Shown in pieces: positions 57,655 to 64,000 of a DNA stretch of 64,000 nt. Under the pieces are notes generated by a model, which saw nothing but the letters and a program-made list of their open reading frames with translations, made no database searches and had not been told where the DNA came from. The first letter of the stretch is position 1. Each line of letters opens with the position of its first letter. The DNA comes from Eupransor demetentiae (GTDB lineage Bacteria > Bacillota > Bacilli > Lactobacillales > Lactobacillaceae): contig NZ_CAWVOH010000001.1 in assembly GCF_963930865.1 (NCBI RefSeq), positions 248,001-312,000 on the forward strand, read 5' to 3'. The translations under genes and the position numbers were made by a program.

Positions 57655-59103
57655 ATGGAAAATTTCTTTAAATTAAAACAAAACAAAACGACGGTTCGCC
57701 GCGAAGTGATTGGTGGCCTAACGACCTTTGTTTCAATGGCTTACATTTTCTTCTTGAACCCCCAAATTTTGGGACAAGCCGGTGTACCGACGGGGGCTGT
57801 TTTCTTAGCTGCCATCATCGTGGCGGTCTTTGGCACGCTTTTGATGGGCTTGTACGCCAACGTGCCCTTTGCACTTGCACCTGGAATCGGGATGCAGGCC
57901 TACTTCACTTACACGATTGTCTTTGGTTTTGGCTTTTCCTGGCAGGAAGCGCTAGCCGTCGTCTTCCTGGTGGGCTTGGTTGATATCGTCATTACCATGA
58001 CCCACGGCCGTCAAGCCATTGTTCGTGGCATTCCGGCAGAACTTAAGGCCGCTATTGGTGGTGGAATCGGGCTTTTCGTGACCTATATTGGCTTGAAAAA
58101 TGCAGGTTTTATCAACTATTTAGTCGATGCCAAAAATGTTTTGAGCGTTAATGATTCTGCCTATCATGGCTCCTTTCCTAGCAAAGTTTCATCAATCTTG
58201 GCTGGTGGTGGCGTGACACCGGAACTGGCTAAGTTCAATTCTGCTTCAGTTTTGCTAGCTTTAATCGGCTTGGTTATCTTGGTTGTTTTGATGATGCGCA
58301 AGGTTCCCGCAGCGTTTTTGATTACGCTGATCTTGACTACCCTGATTGGAATTCCGATGGGCGTTACGGCAACACATCTCAGTCCCGCAACCTCATTGTC
58401 AGCATCCTTCACTTCCTTGCAAGACGTCTTTGGTCAAGCTTGGGGAGCAAAGGGGATGGGGTCGCTCTTTTCCAATTGGCACCATGCCTCCTTGGCTTTG
58501 ATTACCATCTTTGCCATGGGCTTGACCGGCCTATTTGACGCCATCGGTACCTTGATTGGTATCGGAAATCAAACTGGTATTTTCTCAAAGGAAGATCAAC
58601 AGGCCTTTGAGCACGACCATGGTTTCAATTCAAAAATGGACCGTGCGCTGGTCGTCGACACCTTCACGACCACTTTGGCCGGAGTTGCTGGAACATCCAA
58701 TACAACGACCTTTATCGAATCAGCGACTGGAGTAGGGGCAGGTGCCCGCACTGGCCTGGCCAATGTGGTGACGGCAATTGGTTTTGCTGCCATGGTTGTT
58801 TTGGCGCCTTTGGTGTCAGTTGTGCCAACTGCTGCAACGGCACCTTTGTTGATCTTGGTTGGGATTTCAATGATGGGTGAATTTAAAAAGATTGCCTGGG
58901 ACAAACTGGAAGTGGCTTTGCCGGCCTTCTTTACCTCGGTCTTCATGGCCTTTGCCTATTCCATTTCTTACGGGATTGCCGCCGGATTCATCTTCTATAT
59001 CATCGTTAAATACGCGCTAGGTAAGTTCAAAGACGTTTCGCCGGTTTTGCTGATTGTATCAGCCTTTTTCCTGGCAAACTTCGTCATTTTAGCCTTCATG
59101 TAA
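57655..59103 (+). CDS. NCS2 family nucleobase permease (adenine/guanine/hypoxanthine type, AzgA/PbuG-like)
   Basis: A 482-residue transporter with about 13 membrane segments. Signatures of the AzgA subgroup are GGLTTFVSMAYIFFLNPQIL near the start, FALAPGIGMQAYFTYT, and FDAIGTLIGIGNQTG and GTSNTTTFIESATGVGAGAR in the binding repeat. It imports purine bases as proton symporter; which base cannot be told from sequence. Its translation start is unusual (see the hairpin just upstream). It stands 40 bases after polC with a terminator behind it. Confidence 0.92.
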   Translation: MENFFKLKQNKTTVRREVIGGLTTFVSMAYIFFLNPQILGQAGVPTGAVFLAAIIVAVFGTLLMGLYANVPFALAPGIGMQAYFTYTIVFGFGFSWQEALAVVFLVGLVDIVITMTHGRQAIVRGIPAELKAAIGGGIGLFVTYIGLKNAGFINYLVDAKNVLSVNDSAYHGSFPSKVSSILAGGGVTPELAKFNSASVLLALIGLVILVVLMMRKVPAAFLITLILTTLIGIPMGVTATHLSPATSLSASFTSLQDVFGQAWGAKGMGSLFSNWHHASLALITIFAMGLTGLFDAIGTLIGIGNQTGIFSKEDQQAFEHDHGFNSKMDRALVVDTFTTTLAGVAGTSNTTTFIESATGVGAGARTGLANVVTAIGFAAMVVLAPLVSVVPTAATAPLLILVGISMMGEFKKIAWDKLEVALPAFFTSVFMAFAYSISYGIAAGFIFYIIVKYALGKFKDVSPVLLIVSAFFLANFVILAFM

Positions 59104-59138
59104 AAAAGCCTTGGTTCCTTGTGAACCGGGCTTTTTTT
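59104..59138 (+). terminator. Terminator of the permease gene
   Basis: AAGCC-tt-GGTTC-cttgt-GAACC-g-GGCTT followed by T6. Confidence 0.88.
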
Positions 59139-59169
59139 ATGGGTAAGGGCAGTTAAAATAAGTGAATTT

Positions 59170-59178
59170 TGGTATACT
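59170..59178 (+). promoter_or_regulatory. Extended -10 promoter immediately before the cold-shock gene
   Basis: TG-g-TATACT (59170-59178), with no clear -35. The expected transcription start is at or within a base or two of the ATG at 59185, implying a leaderless message. Confidence 0.6.
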
Positions 59179-59184
59179 TAAACT

Positions 59185-59397
59185 ATGAAAACAGGAACAG
59201 TAAAAATTTGGCAAAAAGAGCGTGGTTACGGTTATATCACGCCAGACAACGGTGGCGAGGATGTATACGTCCACTTCAACGGCATTGCGGGTTCAGGCTT
59301 TAAGTCTTTGACGCCTGGGGAAAAGGTGCAGTACGTCCTTGTACAAGGACCTCAAGCAATGCAGGCTGCACAAGTCGCACCCCTCGAGGAAAAGTAA
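59185..59397 (+). CDS. csp: Cold-shock domain protein
   Basis: A 70-residue single-domain RNA/DNA chaperone: MKTGTVKIWQKERGYGYITP with RNP1-like GYGYI and RNP2 VYVHF, then LTPGEKVQYVLVQGPQAMQA. Compared with CspA the first aromatic patch reads KERGYGYI in place of KGFGFI. No ribosome binding site is visible upstream and a -10 box ends six bases before ATG. Its stop codon overlaps the start of the next gene (TAATG). Confidence 0.9.
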   Translation: MKTGTVKIWQKERGYGYITPDNGGEDVYVHFNGIAGSGFKSLTPGEKVQYVLVQGPQAMQAAQVAPLEEK

Positions 59398-59963
59398 TGG
59401 CAGATCGCGAAGAGCTTGTTTCAAGCAAAGAAGTCTACCGCGGCCCAATTTTTTCCGTCGAACAGGAAGAAGTTCGTTTAGCGGATGGTTCCCTCGCACA
59501 GCGTGATATTGTGCGTCACGTTCCAGCAGTTGCGATTTTGCCTTTGCTAGATAATGATCACATTATTTTGGAACGGCAATGGCGTGAACCCATCCATGAT
59601 TTTATTCTCGAAATTCCAGCCGGGAAGCTCGATGAACGTGACTCGGCCGAACCTTTGCACGCTGCCAAGCGCGAATTGAATGAAGAACTGCGCATGACCG
59701 CATCCCACTGGGCTTTGGCCTTGACCTTCTATGAAACAGTTGGCTTTTCAGATGCCAAGATGCTGCTCTATGTGGCTTCAGGCCTTAAAAAAGTGCCAGC
59801 TGATAAAGAGTTGAGTCGCGATTACGGTGAAAGTTTGGATTTGATAACCGTTTCCTTTGGTGAAATGCAGGCATGGTTGCAGTCCGGCCGTTTACAGGAT
59901 CAAAAAACCATTACCGCCTTCTTATATTGGGCGTCAATGAGGCAAAGCAATGGCAAAGATTAA
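59397..59963 (+). CDS. NUDIX hydrolase (ADP-ribose pyrophosphatase type)
   Basis: A 188-residue NUDIX protein. The Nudix box is present around GKLDERDSAEPLHAAKRELNEEL (G, REL and EE positions conserved, residues about 77-100), preceded by FILEIPAGK and followed by FYETVGFSDAKMLLYVA, which is typical of NudF/YqkG ADP-ribose pyrophosphatases. It hydrolyses ADP-ribose and similar nucleoside diphosphates. Start overlaps the csp stop by one base and its end overlaps the next gene by 14 bases, a tight operon. Confidence 0.92.
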   Translation: MADREELVSSKEVYRGPIFSVEQEEVRLADGSLAQRDIVRHVPAVAILPLLDNDHIILERQWREPIHDFILEIPAGKLDERDSAEPLHAAKRELNEELRMTASHWALALTFYETVGFSDAKMLLYVASGLKKVPADKELSRDYGESLDLITVSFGEMQAWLQSGRLQDQKTITAFLYWASMRQSNGKD

Positions 59964-60252
59964 TTTTTTTCAACGCAGTAAAGATCGAATTGAACGTCAG
60001 GAACGCATCAAGCAGCGTCAACGGGTTGAGCGTGATTATGCCAAAAGCCACCCGGAAAAGGTGACGGTTATTCAACCGGAAACCCGATCTGAACGTCGTT
60101 TGACTCACAAGGGGCGTTTTGAATTGGGCTCAGATGGACAGCTAACCGAAAAAGGAAAGACTGATCGTCTGGCCTATCGGTACAATGTCGCCATCGTGAC
60201 GATGATTATCGCGATTGTTATCATCTATCTATTCTTCTTTTTCGTGAACTAA
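59950..60252 (+). CDS. Small basic single-pass membrane protein, unknown
   Basis: A 100-residue protein with a very basic, helical N-terminal half (KINFFQRSKDRIERQERIKQ) and a C-terminal membrane segment (about residues 79-98, VAIVTMIIAIVIIYLFFFF). The family is not recognised; similar small tail-anchored proteins occur between the nudix and mtnN genes in related LAB. The charged part would face the cytoplasm and could bind RNA or the membrane surface. Confidence 0.75.
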   Translation: MAKINFFQRSKDRIERQERIKQRQRVERDYAKSHPEKVTVIQPETRSERRLTHKGRFELGSDGQLTEKGKTDRLAYRYNVAIVTMIIAIVIIYLFFFFVN

Positions 60253-60265
60253 GAAAGGTAAAACC

Positions 60266-60946
60266 ATGCGAGTTGGGATTATTACCCCCATGGCTGAAGA
60301 AAAGGGAACGCTCGCTGCGGCCCTGACGAATAGCCAAACAGAAAAAATTGCTGATATTGAAGTCATTACGGGTTCATATAACGAGCATCAAGTCTTTTTG
60401 CTGGAATCCGGTATTGGCAAGGTAGCGGCGGCCACGGCCACAACCGTTTTGATTCAAAAGTACCAACCAGACCTCGTGATTAACACGGGCTCGGCGGGAG
60501 CTTTGGATGCTGGTTTGGCAATTGGGGACATCGTCATCGGTAGTCAACTGGCCTATAGCGACGTTGATGTTCAGGTTTTTGGCTACGATTACGGTCAGTT
60601 ACCTAGTCAGCCAACCTACTTTGAGGCTGATCCGCGCTTGGTCAAAATTTTTTCAGACTTAACTAAAGGTTCGGCGGGCTTGATTGTCTCCGGCGACCAG
60701 TTCGTCCAGCAGGACGGCAAGGCAAAGATTCGCGAGCACTTCCCACAGGCTCTTCTAGCCGAAATGGAAGGGGCGGCAGTGGCCCAGGTTGCTCACCGTT
60801 TTGCCACACCATTTATTGTTTTACGCGGGGTTTCTGACCTTGCGAATGGGCAGTCTGATCAGGACTTTGATGACTTCGTTGTTGAAGCCGGTCGGGTATC
60901 TGCACATCTACTCTTGAACTTTTTAGATCATAATCAGAGCTTTTAA
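60266..60946 (+). CDS. mtnN: 5'-methylthioadenosine/S-adenosylhomocysteine nucleosidase
   Basis: Cleaves MTA and SAH to adenine plus the ribosyl product, recycling the SAM by-products and leading to AI-2 precursors. The 226-residue protein shows MRVGIITPMAEE, VFLLESGIGKVAAATATTVL, NTGSAGALDAGLAIGDIVIG, the substrate-site AEMEGAAVAQVAHR with catalytic Glu, and VLRGVSDLANG with catalytic Asp. Adenine released here can be used by the ade gene product in the same window. Confidence 0.97.
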   Translation: MRVGIITPMAEEKGTLAAALTNSQTEKIADIEVITGSYNEHQVFLLESGIGKVAAATATTVLIQKYQPDLVINTGSAGALDAGLAIGDIVIGSQLAYSDVDVQVFGYDYGQLPSQPTYFEADPRLVKIFSDLTKGSAGLIVSGDQFVQQDGKAKIREHFPQALLAEMEGAAVAQVAHRFATPFIVLRGVSDLANGQSDQDFDDFVVEAGRVSAHLLLNFLDHNQSF

Positions 60947-60958
60947 GAAAGGAAAATC

Positions 60959-61615
60959 ATGATTGCAATTTATAACCAAGTTGGCCTTGGTGATGTATTG
61001 ATGTTGGTTTTGGGACCTAATCCTGAACGCGAAGACATTCAAAAGAAAGGCGATGTTGTCCGCATTGCCGACCGTGAAAGTGGCGAACTATCCGGTTTTA
61101 ACCTCTTTAACGTCGAAGATAAGCTGGGCCTAGCTGATGAAAGGGGTCAAGTGAACTTGTCAGCTGACCAAGTTGCCAAGATTAACGAAATGATTAAGGC
61201 AGCTGGTTTTAATGACACGCTTGAAGTGCCCAAGCCTAAGTTGACCATCGGCTATGTCGAAGAAGTTAGCGAACATCCTGACTCCGACCATTTGCACGTT
61301 ACTAAGACCCGTGTTGATGCTGATCACACCTTGCAAATCGTTTCGGGTTCACCAAATATGCGCGAGGGCATTAAAGTCGTTGTTGCTCAGCCCGGTGCAA
61401 TGATGCCTTCTGGCGAAATCATTTGGGACGGCGAATTGCGTGGGGTGCCTTCTGCAGGAATGATTGTTTCTGGACGCGAATTGCATTTGCCAGGAGCACC
61501 CGATCGTCCAGGTGCCTTGGTTTTGCCAGATGATTTCGGTGAAGTTGGGGATGCCTTTGACTTTGAGAAGGCCCAGAATTTGTATCGTGACGGTTTGATT
61601 GATACTAATTATTAA
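60959..61615 (+). CDS. ytpR: YtpR family tRNA-binding-domain protein
   Basis: A 218-residue protein with an N-terminal DUF4479 domain (about residues 1-85, MIAIYNQVGLGDVLMLVLGP) and a C-terminal EMAP/PheT-type tRNA-binding OB fold (about residues 95-205: IGYVEEVSEHPDSDHLHVTK, IVSGSPNMREGIKVVVAQPG). Function is unproven; its position before murC is conserved in Lactobacillales. Confidence 0.93.
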   Translation: MIAIYNQVGLGDVLMLVLGPNPEREDIQKKGDVVRIADRESGELSGFNLFNVEDKLGLADERGQVNLSADQVAKINEMIKAAGFNDTLEVPKPKLTIGYVEEVSEHPDSDHLHVTKTRVDADHTLQIVSGSPNMREGIKVVVAQPGAMMPSGEIIWDGELRGVPSAGMIVSGRELHLPGAPDRPGALVLPDDFGEVGDAFDFEKAQNLYRDGLIDTNY

Positions 61616-61633
61616 AACGAGGTAGATAGTAGG

Positions 61634-62968
61634 ATGGCAGAGAAATATTATTTCATTGGAATTAAGGGGACCGGAATGGGTCCTTTGGCACAGATTTTAC
61701 ACGATCAGGGCAACGAGGTATTAGGATCGGACATCACGTCCTTTACTTATACTCAAGCGCCTTTGGAAGCAGCTGGTATTAAGATTTTGCCCTTTGATGC
61801 CAAAAACGTGGATGCCAACCAAGATGCCATCTTCATCCGCGGAAACGCCTTTGATGATGACCAGGTCGAAGTTGCTCGTGCGCTGGAACTCGGCGTTAAG
61901 ATGATTACTTATCCCGAAGCCGTTGAGGCTCAAATCGAACAAACGACGTCAATTTCAGTTGCTGGTGCCCACGGTAAAACTTCCACGACTGGTCTTCTAG
62001 CCCATGTTTTGAAAAATACGGCTCCGACTTCTTACTTGATTGGGGATGGAACCGGACACGGGGTTCCCAATTCTGAATTCTTCGTCGTTGAATCGGACGA
62101 GTACCGGCGTCACTTCCAGGACTATACGCCTGACTATGCTATCCTAACCAACATTGATTTCGACCACCCTGACTATTTTCACGATATTGACGACGTTCGC
62201 TCAGCCTTTCAAGACTTTGCTAACCACGTTAAAAAGGCCATCTTTGCTTGGGGAGACGATCCTCAGCTGCGTAAGTTGACGGCCAAGGCCGATATTTACT
62301 ACTACGGAACTAATCCTGACCGTGACGATTTCGTGGCTGAAAATATCCATAAATCAACGGCAGGTTCACATTTTGATGTATCCTTCCGCGGTAAGAAGCT
62401 GGGCGAGTTCTCCGTTCCGCTCTATGGTCAGCACAACATTTTGAACGCTTTGACCGTGATTGCCGTTTGTTACACGGAAAAGATTAACTTGGATTACATC
62501 CGAGAACATTTGATGTCCTACCAAGGTGTTAAGCGCCGTTTCAGTGAGAAGAACATTGCTGATATCACCATCATCGATGATTATGCTCACCATCCGACTG
62601 AAATTTCCGCTACTTTGGACGCTGCCCGTCAAAAGTATCCCAATAAGGAAATTGTGGCGATTTTCCAGCCCCACACCTTTACCCGTGTGATTGCCTACAA
62701 GGAAGACTTTGCCAAGAGTTTGGAAGCTGCGGACCAAGTCTACTTGGCTAACATTTTTGGTTCCGCCCGGGAAAAGAAGGGGGATATCACTTCCGCCGAT
62801 TTGGGCGCCTTGATTCCAAAGTTCCGCGGCATCGTCACGGAAGATGACGTGTCAGCACTTTTGCCTTATGAAAACGCTGTGATGGTCTTCATGGGTGCCG
62901 GTGACATTCAAAAGTATGAATTCGCCTACGAAAAGTTGCTTGCCCAGTCTCGCCCAAACTTAATTTAA
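61634..62968 (+). CDS. murC: UDP-N-acetylmuramate-L-alanine ligase
   Basis: Adds L-alanine to UDP-MurNAc in peptidoglycan synthesis. The 444-residue protein has the N-terminal UDP-binding YYFIGIKGTGMGPLAQIL, ATP loop SVAGAHGKTSTTGLLAHV, VVESDEYRRHF, FDHPDYFHDIDDV, and the C-terminal DDYAHHPTEI and FQPHTFTR. Complete with no unusual features. ATG 61634 lies behind AACGAGGTAGATAGT, a weak ribosome binding site. Confidence 0.98.
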   Translation: MAEKYYFIGIKGTGMGPLAQILHDQGNEVLGSDITSFTYTQAPLEAAGIKILPFDAKNVDANQDAIFIRGNAFDDDQVEVARALELGVKMITYPEAVEAQIEQTTSISVAGAHGKTSTTGLLAHVLKNTAPTSYLIGDGTGHGVPNSEFFVVESDEYRRHFQDYTPDYAILTNIDFDHPDYFHDIDDVRSAFQDFANHVKKAIFAWGDDPQLRKLTAKADIYYYGTNPDRDDFVAENIHKSTAGSHFDVSFRGKKLGEFSVPLYGQHNILNALTVIAVCYTEKINLDYIREHLMSYQGVKRRFSEKNIADITIIDDYAHHPTEISATLDAARQKYPNKEIVAIFQPHTFTRVIAYKEDFAKSLEAADQVYLANIFGSAREKKGDITSADLGALIPKFRGIVTEDDVSALLPYENAVMVFMGAGDIQKYEFAYEKLLAQSRPNLI

Positions 62969-62990
62969 TGTCTGTTTAAACTAATTTCGC

Positions 62991-62996
62991 TATAAT
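62991..62996 (+). promoter_or_regulatory. -10 box before the Bax inhibitor-1 family gene
   Basis: TATAAT at 62991-62996 with no convincing -35 box. GAGGGAGG precedes the gene start at 63035. Confidence 0.5.
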
Positions 62997-63034
62997 ACCA
63001 GGAATTAGTTAAGAACCCTTCGAGGGAGGTTTGT

Positions 63035-63754
63035 ATGGATAATAATTTTGAAAACCGTCGTCGTGATGTGACGACCAATGACGCAGGAATGCGTAATTTC
63101 TTTACTAAAATTTATGGATATATGGCCATTGCTTTAGGAGTAACCGCCTTAACTGGCTTGATTGTTCAGAACTTGTTTGGTTCTATAATGGCTTACTTGA
63201 CCGGAAGCATTGTTGGAATTTTGATTCTTTTCGGAATTCAATTTGCTTTGATTTCTGGAATAGGTTCGGCAATGCGCTCAAATCCATCACGAGCCTTTGT
63301 CTATTTGATGGCCTTCGCGGTTGTTGAAGGGATTATGTTCTCGATGATTTTTGCCATTTTTACGGCGGCTTCAGTACTTAGTGTATTCTTGACTTCCGCA
63401 TCGATTTTTGCTGCTATGGCTGCTTACGGATTGTTGGTTAAAAAGTCATTGGCAGGCTGGGGTTCTGTCCTAGTTGGCGGTGTGATTGGAATTTTCGTTG
63501 CTTCCATGATTAATATGTTCTTTGCCTCAGCTGCTTTGACCTTTGCTGTATCAATTGTGGGTGTCTTCATTTTTACTGGACTTGCTGCTTATGATACGAA
63601 TCGTTTAAAGCAGGTCTATGTTGAAATGGATACGAATGGTAATAGCTCAACGCAGGTTACTGGTGTTGCCATCTATGGCGCCTTGACGCTTTACCTTGAT
63701 TTCATCAACCTATTCTTCTACTTGCTCCGCCTCACTGGCGATACGCGCAACTAA
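63035..63754 (+). CDS. Bax inhibitor-1/YccA family membrane protein
   Basis: A 239-residue protein with seven predicted membrane segments. The family motifs near the end are seen as FIFTGLAAYDTNRLKQVY, with the paired-Asp region of the pore, and ALTLYLDFINLFFYLLRL. Bacterial members (YetJ/BsYetJ) are pH-sensitive Ca2+ leak channels or protease modulators; the role here is inferred from the family. Starts at ATG 63035 with GGGAGG. Confidence 0.93.
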   Translation: MDNNFENRRRDVTTNDAGMRNFFTKIYGYMAIALGVTALTGLIVQNLFGSIMAYLTGSIVGILILFGIQFALISGIGSAMRSNPSRAFVYLMAFAVVEGIMFSMIFAIFTAASVLSVFLTSASIFAAMAAYGLLVKKSLAGWGSVLVGGVIGIFVASMINMFFASAALTFAVSIVGVFIFTGLAAYDTNRLKQVYVEMDTNGNSSTQVTGVAIYGALTLYLDFINLFFYLLRLTGDTRN

Positions 63755-63758
63755 GAAA

Positions 63759-63784
63759 AAGCTCGCTGCTAGCGGGCTTTTTTT
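63759..63784 (+). terminator. Terminator after the Bax inhibitor-1 family gene
   Basis: AGCTCGC-tgcta-GCGGGCT followed by T7. Confidence 0.9.
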
Positions 63785-63821
63785 CATGTTAAACTAAAAG
63801 TAGATAAAAAAGGGCGGTAAT

Positions 63822-64000
63822 ATGACGAAGAAACTTTTATTAATTGATGGTAATTCCTTGGCCTTTCGTGCCTTTTATGCCATGTATAATCAGCTCAGTC
63901 GCATGGTCACCCACGACGGCTTGCACACTAACGCCTTGGTGGCCTTTAACAACTTTTTGGAGAGCATTGTTGATCCAATGCAGCCAGATGCGGCCTGCGT
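63822..64000 (+). CDS. polA: DNA polymerase I, N-terminal fragment cut by window edge
   Basis: Only about 59 residues are visible: MTKKLLLIDGNSLAFRAFYA, then MYNQLSRMVTHDGLHTNALV and AFNNFLESIVDPMQPDAAC. This is the start of the 5'-3' exonuclease (FEN) domain with the metal-binding Asp in LLIDGNS. The frame runs off the right edge. ATG 63822 follows AGGGCGGTAAT. Confidence 0.92.
   Translation, partial: MTKKLLLIDGNSLAFRAFYAMYNQLSRMVTHDGLHTNALVAFNNFLESIVDPMQPDAAC

Overview
The window is a gene-dense, moderate-GC chromosomal segment of a low-GC Gram-positive lactic acid bacterium, most probably of the Leuconostoc/Fructobacillus/Convivina group. The evidence is the class B RNase P RNA, the RNase J2 type nuclease, NFACT/RqcH, GpsB, PolC, a leucine T-box, a 6-phosphogluconolactonase of the beta-propeller type, and the general gene neighbourhoods (infC-rpmI-rplT, uppS-cdsA-rseP-proS-polC, recU-pbp1A, gpsB-rnpB, ytpR-murC). 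The genus is an inference by eye. I see no insertion sequence, prophage, CRISPR array, integrase or clearly acquired island: this is core chromosome. The interest lies in regulation and in unusual versions of core enzymes.

Layout. 1-4.8 kb: HAD phosphatase fragment, sortase, ruvA without ruvB, deoxynucleoside kinase, mscL, rqcH. 4.9-13.2 kb: branched-chain amino acid block, with ilvB-ilvC-ilvA-ridA leftward, and ilvD plus a BASS-family transporter rightward. A DUF59/SufT-like Fe-S assembly gene lies between them. The leftward operon begins with a promoter, a 34-codon leader peptide with 12 Ile/Leu/Val in 13 consecutive codons, and mutually exclusive hairpins ending in a terminator: a complete translation-coupled attenuator. 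13.2-20.5 kb: rpmF, fetAB, a DUF1361 membrane protein, infC (apparent AUA start)-rpmI-rplT, RNase J2, TPR protein. 20.5-28.5 kb: tuf, small genes, T-box/leuS, flippase, yitT.

28.5-32.4 kb: the guanine nucleotide operon, led by a guanine-class purine riboswitch. It holds guaB (CBS-less, C-terminally short), an IMP-dehydrogenase-like paralogue without catalytic cysteine, and guaA. The two IMPDH-like proteins have lost complementary parts of the enzyme. This is the strongest candidate here for an undescribed system, a heteromeric or split IMP dehydrogenase. 32.5-44.3 kb: recU, PBP1A, DUF1273, gpsB, rnpB, a GlnH-GlnP fusion transporter, 6-phosphogluconolactonase, AI-2E family protein, trmL, tRNA-Glu, ftsK and a 16-codon orphan small ORF with its own promoter and terminator. 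44.3-57.6 kb: adenine deaminase with a partner gene of unknown function, glmS, and the uppS-cdsA-rseP-proS-polC cluster. 57.6-64 kb: NCS2 purine permease, cold-shock protein, NUDIX hydrolase, MTA/SAH nucleosidase, ytpR, murC, Bax-inhibitor-1 family protein and the start of polA.

A theme across the window is cysteine loss from core enzymes. L32 lacks its zinc ribbon, PolC lacks its four zinc cysteines and parts of its PHP metal site, and EF-Tu, LeuRS, ProRS and RNase J2 appear to have no cysteine at all. Purine handling is also well represented (guanine riboswitch, guaB/paralogue/guaA, ade, NCS2 permease, MTA/SAH nucleosidase).
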